This document shows positions 46,361 to 57,293 of a stretch of 64,000 bases of DNA, piece by piece. Position numbers and translations under genes: made by a program. The notes under the pieces were generated by a model that was not told the DNA's origin, ran no database searches, and saw nothing but the letters and a program-made list of their open reading frames with translations. The DNA comes from Thamnidium elegans (Eukaryota; Mucoromycota; Mucoromycetes; Mucorales; Mucoraceae). The stretch spans positions 744,001-808,000 of the forward strand of contig JAIXMG010000010.1 in NCBI GenBank assembly GCA_025201345.1, written 5' to 3'. Positions within the stretch are counted from its first letter, which is position 1, and every line of letters begins with the position of its first letter.

Positions 46361-48472
46361 TTAAGCGAGAAGTTTCTCAATAGACTCAACCATCTCTTTA
46401 GATTCTTTAATAAAGTCAATAGGTTTAGCTTCCAAGGCTTGAAACTTGATACGACTGGTATCCTAATAAACACGAAAAAAAAAAAAACATTAGTGACATA
46501 TATATTAATAAGAACGAAATTTAAGTTGTCTTACATTATATACTTCTTCTTTTGCTCTGACCTTGAAGTTATAAGTTTTATAGAGAGCCTTGTTAAACAC
46601 CAAATTAGAGGCAGCTAAATCAGAATCCTTTAAAGCGATGAGTCTGTTAGCATCCATATTTAATAAAATAAGACCAATGTCATCGAAACCGTTAAGGAAA
46701 ATTTGAGAAGTACTATCTTGAACACTACAAGTCAAGATATATTTATAATCAGGAGTAGGATATGTCTTTTGACATTTTTCGCAACGCCAGCCGTTTTCTT
46801 CCATTAATACCTTCTTCTTACAAGTAGGACAACCAGGATAAGCAGGATTTTCAGTCTTGATGAAAGCAACAGTACCTCTGAAAGAGAAATAATCAGGCTT
46901 ACCATGCATACCCAAGTTATCTTCTTTTACTTGCTGTAATGTAAGTTTAGGTGCTACAACTGATTCGCCACCCATAGATCCCATTTCAGAAGAGTAAGTT
47001 TCAAAGCTAGAAGACTCACCCTTTTCAGCGTACCACTTTTGGAGACGTTGAGATTCAGGTGTATCAGGGTTTACCTTGAGGGAACCGCTAGCACCTAAAG
47101 ATAACGTACGGCCATTGAAATCACCGACACGAGCACCTTTAAAGGCCACAACAGCACCACTAGGAGCATCGAAGGCGTCCGCAGCATCATCCCAAAGTGT
47201 GAGTCTGATAGACATGCTTGAATCATCAACAAAAGTAAGCTCTCTCTTCTTCATAGGTTTACCAGATGCCTTGGCGATGATTTCAGAAATACCTTGGTCA
47301 CCTTGTAAAACACCAATAATATCTACATTATCACCCTTTTCACGCTTACCAATATCAGCAATCTTGACAAAGTCATAGATCATTTGAGGAATACTAGACT
47401 CAACACCACAAGCCTCGACCTCAGTTCCGTTTTCCAAACCAAGCTCATACTCGTTATTTAATGTAGAGAATTGCTTTTTAGCCATAGTAACTCTAGCCTT
47501 TGAAATATAGTAGACTTTTCCTTCCTCAAGCATGTTGTACAAACGATCCACTTGATCATTAAAAGCAGTAGCCTTAATTTCACCCTATATATATATTATT
47601 ATAATTTTTTGCATGTTAGAAATATACACGCACATATATCTTAATATACTTTACAGATTGATCAAGGAAGTTAACACTGAATAATTTACCATCACCTCTA
47701 GCATTATGCCAAGTTTTAATTGGTGATTTTTGAGTGATTCTTGCTTTGATGGTCCATCTAGATTGATAAGGATTTAAATTTTTGATGGATGTAAGAGAAG
47801 CTTCTAATTGCATATTGGCTCCACTGGAAGGGGCGAAAGAAGAAGCAGGCTTAGAAGGAGTAGGTGTTTGAGCAACTTCAGCAGGTTTAGAAGCAGTAGC
47901 ATTGCCTTCCAAAGTAACAGGTGCACCAATCTTTGCGTCGACGTCACTGACAACAACTTCAATATTTAAAACAATTAAAATCCTAATATAAAAAAAATAT
48001 ATAAATATGATAGTTGTTTATCAGTTTATATAAAAGAGAGAGAGGGGAGTCTTACTTTCTGTTTTGAAGAATGTTACAGACAGACTCTTTAAGGCAGATA
48101 ATACTGTTACGTTTTAAACTTTGATCTTCAACAATGCCAGTGTGAGACGCGGCAAGCATAGCTAATACATTAAGTTAGGTACCGAATACTAAAACGAAAA
48201 ATAGAGAAGGTTGTTTCGTTTAACTTACCTTGCATAAAGTGAGCACCATCAGAAAGGATTACTCTGTAGGCATATATATTTCATAATGAGAAAAAAAAAA
48301 AAAACTACGCATTTAACATGTCAAAAAAAGAACTCTACCTGTAACGAGTACCACCAGCAACAGCGACAGGCTTAATATTGATAATTTGAACAATAGGATC
48401 TCTATAAAGAGGAGAATCCTTGTTATCATCATAGAGTACTTTAATAGCACCAGAAGTTAACGTTGTAGACAT
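46361..48472 (-). CDS. RFA1: Replication protein A large subunit
   Basis: Six exons: 48339-48472, 48229-48263, 48056-48161, 47655-47982, 46535-47584 and 46361-46462; 584 aa, close to the normal 600-620. N-terminal OB domain ('LTSGAIKVL', 'VILSDGAHFMQAML'), a Pro/Ser/Ala linker, DBD-A ('IKNLNPYQSRWTIKARI', 'FSVNFLDQSGEIKATAF'), DBD-B ('VDIIGVLQGD', 'RLTLWDDAADAF'), and DBD-C with zinc ribbon 'CPTC...CEKC' and 'YKYILTCSVQD'. RPA coats single-stranded DNA in replication, repair and recombination. The promoter carries an ACGCGT box. Confidence 0.96.
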
Positions 48473-49108
48473 ATTTTTTTTGGTTGTTAAAAAAAAGAAG
48501 TAAAGGAAAAAGCAATTTTTTTAAGTTGTTTTGAAAGGTTTATTTTTCGCGCGCTGCGCCTAAAACGCGTAAATTGAAAAAAAGGTCACTTTTTTTTTTT
48601 TTTTTTTGGTCCAGGCCAGCACTAGAAGCTGTTCAAGCATCTTTTTTTTTTTTTTGGCGTTTATTCCAAGTAGTAAGATAGTATGATTTTCTAGTTCATA
48701 GCAAGCACCGTATTTTAAAATATAATACGTAGATAAATAAACAACGACGTATAAGCTACGTAATTAAAAACTGATTAAATATATCCGTTATCATTTGTTT
48801 TAACAGCAAATAATTTAACCCTTTGTTTTTTTTAATAATGATTTCTTATTAGTAAGTATATTGAACTATGATATGTTTACAACTTTTAAAAAAAGACTCA
48901 TATGTCTTTCTCCCCTTCATTTATTATCCTGTTTTTTACAAACGCGTACAGTTAGTTCGCTTAAACTTAGAAGCACATCTTTACCTCCCCGCAGTAAAAG
49001 TGCAAATGAAAAGTAGCGCGCCGCACCTCTTTTTTTTATCGACCGTGTAAATAGACGTGCATAAGGTTTCTCCAAACAAAAAAAATACGCCACGTTTTTT
49101 TTTCTGAA
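48473..49108. other. Intergenic region right of RPA1
   Basis: Left 150 bp is the RPA1 promoter. The rest has T tracts and two further ACGCGT words, near 48943 and 49109. No convincing gene. Confidence 0.45.
48543..48570. promoter_or_regulatory. MCB / E2F-like cluster upstream of RPA1
   Basis: About 70-100 bp upstream of the RPA1 start codon (48472, minus strand) sits 'tttttcgcgcgctgcgcc' followed by 'aaacgcgtaa'. ACGCGT (48565-48570) is the MluI cell-cycle box bound by MBF in fungi, and TTTCGCGC is an E2F-type site. In yeast RFA1 and other replication genes use such elements for G1/S expression. CG-rich sequence stands out in this AT-rich window. Confidence 0.6.
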
Positions 49109-50856
49109 CGCGTACTCAGAACGTGTATCGATACTTCCACTTCGCCTATTTTATAACTGCTACGCTTACAGTAAGTAACTCATTTTTTATCTTGCCAAAG
49201 CTTGCTAAAAAGATATCATATCAAGTACACAAAAACCAAAGTGTAGCGAAACTATATCGGCAAGAAATGTCTTGGGGTATGCCCGAATACCTTTTTCTCT
49301 CTGACTATGGAGATTGGAATATTGAAAACATATCGGATGATTATTTCTTGATTGCGGAGACTCCAGTTACCGCAGGCCATGGTCTTCATAATGAAGCAGA
49401 AAACTTTTTACAATTCTTTATTGAATAAAGATATGTATAAAAGGCTATTGCAAAAAAAAACACTTACTTGAGCTTACCATACGTCAAGAAGTTATTTTTA
49501 AAATCAAACCAAAGACGTGAAAGGGCCCGCAGGCTTGAAGAACCCGTTATCGAAACGAATGAAGATATAAAAATCACAAGTTTATTGGTGTTGATTTACG
49601 GTCAAAAAGCTGAAAAAGAAAGTGATAATGTTACTGGGATGATTGCCAATAGGTATCACTTTTATTTACTTGTTTTCTTTAAAAGTAAGGACTGGTAATA
49701 GCAAATATCATGCGGCTAGTTAACACTATGGGAATTGCATCTATATCTATTAATGATGAAGGAACGCTGCATGTCCAATCTATTTTTTCAATAAGCGCTA
49801 TAATATGTAAACCTTAAGTACTTTGGTTTTATGGTTAAGAAAATCTAGTTTGTTAAACTATAAGCAAAAAGCAAGGTTTCTAGTTTCACACAAACGTGAT
49901 CTCGGCTTGCCATCGCCCTAAGATACGTCCAGTATTATCCTTAGAGAATTATGTCACCTTCATTTGATTATGAAAGTACTATGAACCAGCTTGGCAAAGT
50001 GGAACTCAGTTATTTCAAGAAGGCTTACTATGAGGCGTTTAGAAAAAATGCTGAGAATTGACTTTAAAGACTTCAATTAGTTTTGTGATTTAGGAAATTT
50101 AGTTTGCTGTAATTAGAGTACATTGTGCCTATAGTAAAATACTCAAGTAATATTACAGGTTTAATCTCTTTTACTTGGTAAACACGTATTATATGTAGGT
50201 TGATACTGAAGCTAATTTCAATGATCAAATTTAGGTGTGAAAGAAAGAACAAAGAGTCAGCTTCGAGTATTTTTTTTTTTTTTTTTTTGTTACTCCAGAA
50301 AAATGTCCCACAACTCTTTTAGATGGTATAGGTGTCAACAGCAAAAAATCCCTCTGCATGGCCGTCGAGTCTTCTGGGTAAGAACTAAATTATCTTATGA
50401 TATTAATAGAGAATATACCTAATCCTCTTTACACAGCTTGAAAGTTATCGCTGATATAAACCATTTACTCGAAGATTCTATTAAGAATGTTAAAAGTGCT
50501 ACTGATGCTTTGAAGAAGATAATGTTCCGATTTCTGAATGCCAGTATGAACACAGTCAAACTAGCTAATGTATATTCTATTTATATAATCCAACTTTAAT
50601 CAAGTGCTTGTTAAAGAATAAGAATATATGTAAAGCTATTGAGTATAACTCGGCGTTGATTCCTTGTGTCTTTGAAGAAAGAATTCCGTTGGTAAGTGTC
50701 TTTGATGTATTTACTTTCTTATACGTAAGCTTTTACAAAAAAAAAAAAAGCTATCGAAATTTCAATGATAATAATATTTAATATTTCAAACTTTAGAATG
50801 ATTTTATTAACCAAGTGAAAGCATTTGAAGCTGAACAGTTAAGTTTGACTGAATAG
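49109..50856 (+). pseudogene. Decayed multi-exon coding region, lineage-specific family
   Basis: Several protein-like pieces lie on the plus strand. 49195-49428 encodes 'EMSWGMPEYLFLSDYGDWNIENISDD'-like acidic sequence ending in a stop; 49470-49650 gives 'RARRLEEPVIETNEDIKI'; 49950-50060 gives 'YESTMNQLGKVELSYFKKAYYE'. The best part is 50299-50856, with splice-compatible pieces 50299-50377, 50437-50691 and 50797-50856, containing 'TTLLDGIGVNSKKSLCM', 'DSIKNVKSATDALKKIM' and 'EYNSALIPCVFEERIPL'. A stop plus frame change at about 50597 breaks it. I take it as a degenerate gene; a functional spliced gene with unusual introns cannot be excluded. Confidence 0.45.
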
Positions 50857-51752
50857 ATGATTTGTTTTTTTAAAAATTTTAAAATAATAACAAAGGGACG
50901 GCTCCGTACCTAGTACCATCCCCCCTCTTCTTCATCGGAATGTTTTGTGAGAGCGTCCACTCTTATTTATAGCTACTGAATCGGGAAAGTTTCCACGGAA
51001 TAACTTTTGAAAAAAAAAAGTAGCTTGTCAAAAAAACGTGTGGAAATATATATATGTCGTTTTTTGTTTTTGTTTTTTTTTTAAAAAAAAAAGAGTATAC
51101 TTTTTATCTGTAGTATTATGACAAATTGCTATAATTTCTTCAAAAACAGGAGGAAGTTTACTAGTAACAGTTATAAACCTTGCACAACTGGTAGTATTGG
51201 GTCATATACAAATATTTAAACAGGTGATAACAGACTTGGGAAACTTTAGGAAAAGAAAATAACCAATTAAGAATTGGAACTGACCCACCTTTGAGCTATT
51301 TGTTGTTACTTGGTGCTAGAACTAAAGATATACTTGCGAAAAGACAAAGAAGGTCTGTATCATTGATAGTTATACTTTCTTTTTACGGAAATATGTAACT
51401 TTAAAGTTTTCTCTTTTTTACCGATGTCAATGTTCCAAGGATTTGATAGAATTAACGTGGTTTTTTTTTTTTTTTTTTTTTTTTGGTCCAGGTACGCACG
51501 TGCCTTTTAAAGATAAAAATGTGTTCTACCTGGATATTAGAGAGATATAACTGAATTGGCATCATGTACATGTGTGGTTCCATAAAAAGTAAGAGTCCCC
51601 CTTTGATTACACAAACAAACTAGTATTGATAAAGTTTATTTCCAGCCCCTAAAAAAAATATTTGTGACTAAAAGGGAGATCCCACCCAAGAATAGTTTAT
51701 AATTTTGTTTCCCCGATATAACAAGAAAGGAATTTGCGTTACATATCTTGAA

Positions 51753-51787
<35 letters not shown>

Positions 51788-52093
51788 TTGTTATTTCAAT
51801 TTGCATGAAAGTTCTTTATAAATGTATCTTTTTTTTCGTAAAGAAACAGTAATTGTTTAAATAAATAAACAAAAAAAAAAAAAAAAAATAGTGACGCGTT
51901 CTTTTTTTTTTATCTCAAAAAAAGCGCGTGCTATCAAAAAAAAAAAGCAATGATCACAGACAATTTTTTTTCTTTTTTTTTTTTCCTTTTTTCTCTTTTT
52001 TTAATTTTTTTTTTCATTCGAGTTTTTTGGTACCTTAGCTTTTACCAAATTTTAAACTCTTTTAAACACCCAAGAAAGAAAAATATATAAAGT
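50857..52093. other. Upstream region of alpha-tubulin
   Basis: No coding frame. Long T tracts at 51462-51484 and about 51760-51784 and many A runs. A 'gacgcgttc' word occurs near 51892. The last 200 bp are pyrimidine-rich, the usual promoter/leader look here for a highly expressed gene. Confidence 0.5.
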
Positions 52094-53743
52094 ATGAGAG
52101 AAATTATTTCACTTCACGTTGGTAAGTTTTTTTTTTAAAGTTAGTTGTCAAGGAAACAAAGATCTAACTTTATATTCCCCGAATATTTAGGTCAAGCTGG
52201 TGTACAGATTGGTAATGCCTGTTGGGAATTGGTAAGTTATTTTCCCTTTTTTTTTTTTAAAAAAAAAAGAGAAGGATCAGGTTATTAACAAATTCTTTCT
52301 TCTTATAGTATTGTCATGAACATGGCATTCAACCTGATGGTCGTTTCCCTGAAGGAACCCATGTTGATGATCACTCGTAAGTTACTTCCCTTTTTTTTTT
52401 TTTTATTGAAATTTTTTCTCATGTATCACTAAAAAAATGTATATATAGATTCGAGACCTTCTTTTCTGAAACTGAAGGTGGTAAGCATGTTCCTCGTACA
52501 GTTATGGTTGATTTAGAACCTTCCGTTATTGATGAAGTACGTACTGGTGCTTATCGTCAACTCTTCCATCCTGGTAAGTCAAATAATAATAATAATAAAA
52601 AAAAAAAAAAGACCCATACATTAATTTCTCCTATTTTTTTTTTCTTATCCAATAGAACAATTAATCAGTGGTAAGGAAGATGCTGCAAACAATTATGCTC
52701 GTGGTCATTATACTGTTGGTAAAGAAATGGTTGATAATGTCTTAGATCGTATTCGTAAGTTGGCCGATAACTGTACTGGTCTTCAGGGTTTCCTTGTTTT
52801 CCATTCATTCGGTGGAGGTACCGGTTCCGGTTTCGGTTCTCTTTTAATGGAACGTCTTTCAGTTGATTACGGTAAAAAGTCCAAGCTCGAATTCTCAGTT
52901 TACCCTGCACCTCAACTTTCTACATCTGTTGTTGAACCTTATAACTCAATTTTGACCACTCATACCACTCTTGAACATTCTGATGTATCTTTTATGGTTG
53001 ATAATGAAGCTATTTATGATATTTGTCGTCGTAACTTGGATATTGAACGTCCTACTTATTCCAACTTGAACAGATTGATTGCTCAAGTTGTTTCTTCCAT
53101 CACTGCTTCTCTTCGTTTCGATGGTTCTCTTAATGTCGATTTAAACGAATTCCAAACCAATTTGGTTCCTTACCCTCGTATTCATTTCCCCTTGGTTACT
53201 TATGCTCCTATTATTTCCGCTGCTAAGGCTTACCATGAACAAATGTCTGTCCCTGAAATTACTTACTCTTGTTTCGAACCCAATAACCAAATGGTCAAGT
53301 GTGATCCTCGTAACGGAAAGTATATGGCCTGTTGTTTATTATACCGTGGTGATGTTGTACCCAAGGATACCAATGCTGCCATCTCCGCTATTAAGACTAA
53401 GCGTACCATTCAATTCGTTGATTGGTGTCCTACTGGTTTCAAGGTCGGTATTAACAATCAACCCCCTACTATTGTCCCTGGCGGTGATTTGGCTAAGGTT
53501 CAACGTGCTGTTTGTATGTTATCCAACACCACTGCTATTGCTGAAGCTTGGGCTCGTCTTGACCACAAGTTCGATCTTATGTACGCTAAGCGTGCTTTCG
53601 TTCATTGGTATGTTGGTGAAGGTATGGAAGAAGGTGAATTCTCTGAAGCTCGTGAAGATTTAGCTGCTCTTGAAAAGGATTATGAGGAAGTTGGTGCTGA
53701 TTCTCTTGGTGACTCTGAGATGGAAGAAAATGACGAATACTAG
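52094..53743 (+). CDS. Alpha-tubulin
   Basis: Five exons, 52094-52121, 52191-52231, 52309-52376, 52449-52573 and 52656-53743; 449 aa. Begins [23 protein letters not shown], has the tubulin signature GGGTGSG, alpha-specific '[22 protein letters not shown]' with the catalytic Glu that triggers GTP hydrolysis on beta-tubulin, and ends with Tyr ('ENDEY'), so it can be detyrosinated in principle. The loop after the first strands reads '[15 protein letters not shown]': there is no Lys at the position of Lys40, the acetylation site of animal and many protist alpha-tubulins. Introns cluster at the 5' end. Confidence 0.97.
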
Positions 53744-55041
53744 ATATTTTTTGTATTTCTTTTTTATTACTTTTATCATTTATATACACAACATCTCCAA
53801 CAACAACAACAAAAAAAAACTAATAATCTTTCATTTCTTTATTATTCAAATCATTATTATTAATAAAAATTTCTAAAAAAACATAATTGTATTCTTTTGC
53901 ACGTTTTTTTAATAAGGGATAAAGCATGTTTCTATTGTTAAAAAGTGTTCGTTTTTGCACGACTGAATTAAATACTTGTAATACCTTTGACAGAACCTTT
54001 CTACACTGGTAAGTCGTACTACACAAAAAGAAGACAACTACCATGTATTACTTAAGGAGCTACCGCGTCTAAGTAGTGTAAGCATACATGCACATAATTT
54101 TATTAATTTATTTATCATTTTAAAAAAAAAAAACTGTTTAATTCCATTTCTAAGGGAAAAAAAAAGACAAAACGAAGGAAAAAAAGACTTTTTTAATTTA
54201 TGGTACAAATTTTTTTATTTAAATATTTACAATTAAAATGGAACCATTACAGATCTGTAAAAAGAAAAAAAAAGTTAGAACATTGAATAAAAAGATATTA
54301 TACAAAGTCATTTAAAGAAAAGGTATTTTTTTTTTCGTGGTATAACTTTCAGTTTTTTTTTAACATTGCTCAGCACAAGCAACCGCCCGAGAAGTAAATT
54401 ATCCCGTAACGGCGCTCTAAGGCGGCTCTTCCTATATTTTGATGTGTATTGTTTTCATCCTGTTATACACGAAAAAAAAAAGAAACCTTTTCCGACAAGG
54501 GTAATTTTTTTTTTTACTTACGTATTGATTCCATTAGATAGAGCAGGGGGGGAGGACCAAAAAGATTTTTTCCTGATAAAAAAAGAAATTTCTCTTTTAA
54601 AAGATAAAGATCTTTACAATAAGTTAGTTAAATAATTTTTTTTTTAAACCAGTAAAAGGTATACATATTTAAAAAAAAAAAAGAAAAAAGCAGATTATAT
54701 AAATGTGTCAGGAAGTTATACTGGCAAGTATCAACAGCACTCAGCGAAGCACTGCGGTTTATATCATCATGGTCGATAAGTTAAATGAAGACAAAGTTGT
54801 TTTTCGTCATTCACAAATAAATATCATACTTTTTTTTTTATTTTTTACATACATATCCTTACATTTTACATACCAAAATAGTCCTTCTATTGTTAAAGAA
54901 AAATAAAAAGTAATTAAAACCCTAGCCCAATTTTTATACCCACAAGAAAAAAAAATTTATCGCTGAAAAAAAAAAAAGTGTGACAACTTCCCGCCCGTAA
55001 CAAAGCAGTCCGAATTTATTTATTTTAAAAAAAAGAAGAGA
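53744..55041. other. Intergenic region between tubulin and F-box/LRR genes
   Basis: Convergent flanks. Contains A/T runs and a G7 run near 54546. A 67-codon frame at 54703-54906 starts with a plausible peptide but turns into Phe/Tyr-rich sequence and lacks support. No RNA gene recognised. Confidence 0.5.
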
Positions 55042-56424
55042 CTACCAGTTCATTAAATTACAGTCTATATCACTTTCTCTTTGATGAACCATACTAGCAA
55101 AAACACGCGACTGCCTCATATTAAACTTGCGCAAACTGTCATCTGTAATATACTCATGCATATCAGGTGAAGGAGTTCGGTAACTTCCCAACATAAAATC
55201 CGTTTCAAAATAATCTCTTTCAAATGTAATTGATTTTACATGAGGAAATATATGTAACAGCTTATCCAGATACAAAAATGGAGTATACTGCGGTAACCCA
55301 ACCAACGTCAAATGTTTTATTCGACGTATATGATGATACACATCGACCAATTGCGTGCGAGAGAAATCCACAATGGCGTTCGCTGTAGCTGCATCCATCA
55401 CGACGTCTTGCAACTGCTGGAATTCAGTTTTACAGAACCATCTTGCCAGTTCTTGTTGTTCATTCGTAAGGCTTTTGCAGCCAGATATATCCAGTATTTT
55501 GGTACGTCGATAGATACATATAAATTTACGCAGTTCAGGTAACCGGCACATGGTTTTGGCAACGGACAGAAATGTTAAATGCGCTGCATAACGTGCCAAC
55601 ATTTCAAATCCAGTCGATGTCAGTTTGGTGCACCCAGTTATATTTAATTCTCGCAGATTAATGTTTCGAAATTTAGCTAAAGCAGTTAAAGCTTGATCGT
55701 CCATGGAGGTGTTGTTACGGGCAGAGACTGAACTTAATTGATCACATTCGGCAGCAAATGCAGCTACGCCTTTTCCTTTAAGACGGGTTAGACCATCTAA
55801 TTTTACAGTAGTCAACTGTCGACAGCCTCTTGCTATGATCACAATCATATCATCGGTAACGTGAGAACAATTCGATAAATCCAAAACAGATAATACAGGT
55901 AAACTCCACAGTTCCATCTTGGGTAAAGATCTTGAGTTAAAAAATTGTGTGTTTGATAAGTTTAATGACAGTAATTGAGGACAATAAGTTACGATGTGGC
56001 GAAAGAAATCAGTATTGACAGAGTCATAACAAGTCTCTTCTAAATTCGATAAATCTAGTGTTTGGACCGATCGTAATTTGTTGGGGTCAAGTGTAGGCAA
56101 ATAATTTAAAAATCGGTTAAACATGTAGAGTGCGTCATGTATATGAGATAGTTTATCAAAGTTGGGTGCTTGCCATATTATGTCCACGATAAAAATACGG
56201 TAACAGTTTTTGTTGACTCGTCCGCAGGTTAATATATCACTGATTGATAAGTAACGGCTTACATGTGGTAATACCCTATAGATTTTTTTAAAAGGATTGT
56301 TTCCTTTCATAAACCATGGCTCTGTAGCTGGTGTAAGTGTACTAGCTCCAGTTGACTGTGCAGGTTGAAACTGAATATATCTCGGTTGGGGTGTAAATAT
56401 ATCTATCGAATCTTTGCGATCCAT
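55042..56424 (-). CDS. F-box/leucine-rich-repeat protein
   Basis: Single exon, 460 aa from the ATG at 56424; an upstream in-frame ATG at 56553 would add a Phe/Leu tract coded by homopolymers and is rejected. Residues 45-95 look like a divergent F-box ('RVLPHVSRYLSISDILTCGRVNKNCYRIF'). Then come about ten LRRs of the cysteine-containing, SCF type: 'LDLSNCSHVTDDMIVIIARGCRQL', 'LNITGCTKLTSTGF', 'LDISGCKSLTNEQ'. Family relatives (Grr1, Amn1, FBXL) recruit substrates to SCF ubiquitin ligases. Target unknown. Confidence 0.82.
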   Translation of the reverse strand: MDRKDSIDIFTPQPRYIQFQPAQSTGASTLTPATEPWFMKGNNPFKKIYRVLPHVSRYLSISDILTCGRVNKNCYRIFIVDIIWQAPNFDKLSHIHDALYMFNRFLNYLPTLDPNKLRSVQTLDLSNLEETCYDSVNTDFFRHIVTYCPQLLSLNLSNTQFFNSRSLPKMELWSLPVLSVLDLSNCSHVTDDMIVIIARGCRQLTTVKLDGLTRLKGKGVAAFAAECDQLSSVSARNNTSMDDQALTALAKFRNINLRELNITGCTKLTSTGFEMLARYAAHLTFLSVAKTMCRLPELRKFICIYRRTKILDISGCKSLTNEQQELARWFCKTEFQQLQDVVMDAATANAIVDFSRTQLVDVYHHIRRIKHLTLVGLPQYTPFLYLDKLLHIFPHVKSITFERDYFETDFMLGSYRTPSPDMHEYITDDSLRKFNMRQSRVFASMVHQRESDIDCNLMNW

Positions 56425-56593
56425 ATCCTTTTTAATACAGTATTTTTTTTTTAAAAAAAAAAAGAAAAGAGAGAGGGGGAGAGAGAAAAGAAGACAAAAA
56501 AAAAGAAAAAAAAAAAAAAGAAAGAAAAAGCTAGAAACTCGTGAGTAACACAAAAAAATGGCTCAGCAGAAAATATAATCAGCTTTAGCTATT

Positions 56594-57261
56594 TTATTGT
56601 ACATTTGATTTGGTTTCAATGACGGATAATTTACTAAACTTTTCTAGTATTTCACACATTGAAGTTTGCTTCTTCTTCTTTTTACTGCTAGGTTTTTTGG
56701 TTGTTTCTGGTTTAGCTGTTTCGATAGCATGAATCATCTCAGAGTTTGTCATACGAGGCTTTTTTCTATTGACTTCAACATGCTCTAAATCAACTAACGT
56801 CATGTACACCATATGTCTATGCGCATGTGATTTGCGAAGCTTAAGGGATACTCGTACATTATCAAATAAATTGAATTGAATAGGATGTGGCAAGTTTGCT
56901 GATGTGACAGAAATGTTGGTAGGCATATTTACTTCAATATCACAGTTTGGTATCGTTTCACCATCATCTTCAAAAAAAAAATTTAATTCTTTGTGGCATT
57001 TTTCTACTCTTTTTTTCTTGTTTACCTGTTGATTGTTTTCCAGAAATTAAAGATAAAGGAACGCTTGCCTTTCCATCCTTTTCTTTTAAATAAACTGGAC
57101 CCTTTAAACCAAGTCTAGAAAAGAATTTGTATAATTAATATATACATTTTTCTAATAAAAAGTCAATAACACACTAACCTCGGGACAAAGACGTAGAAAC
57201 CATTTGATCGTATTTCTGAAATAACACCTCTTTCAATTAATTGTACTGAATCTGCTGTCTA

Positions 57262-57293
<32 letters not shown>

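Noticed and set aside
46108..46383. 91-codon plus-strand frame near the RPA1 3' end
   Set aside because: Ile/Tyr/Phe-rich, overlaps the last RPA1 exon in antisense, and has no family or splice support.
54366..54906. Two plus-strand frames between tubulin and F-box/LRR genes
   Set aside because: Interrupted by homopolymers, no conserved motif, no splice signals that extend them.
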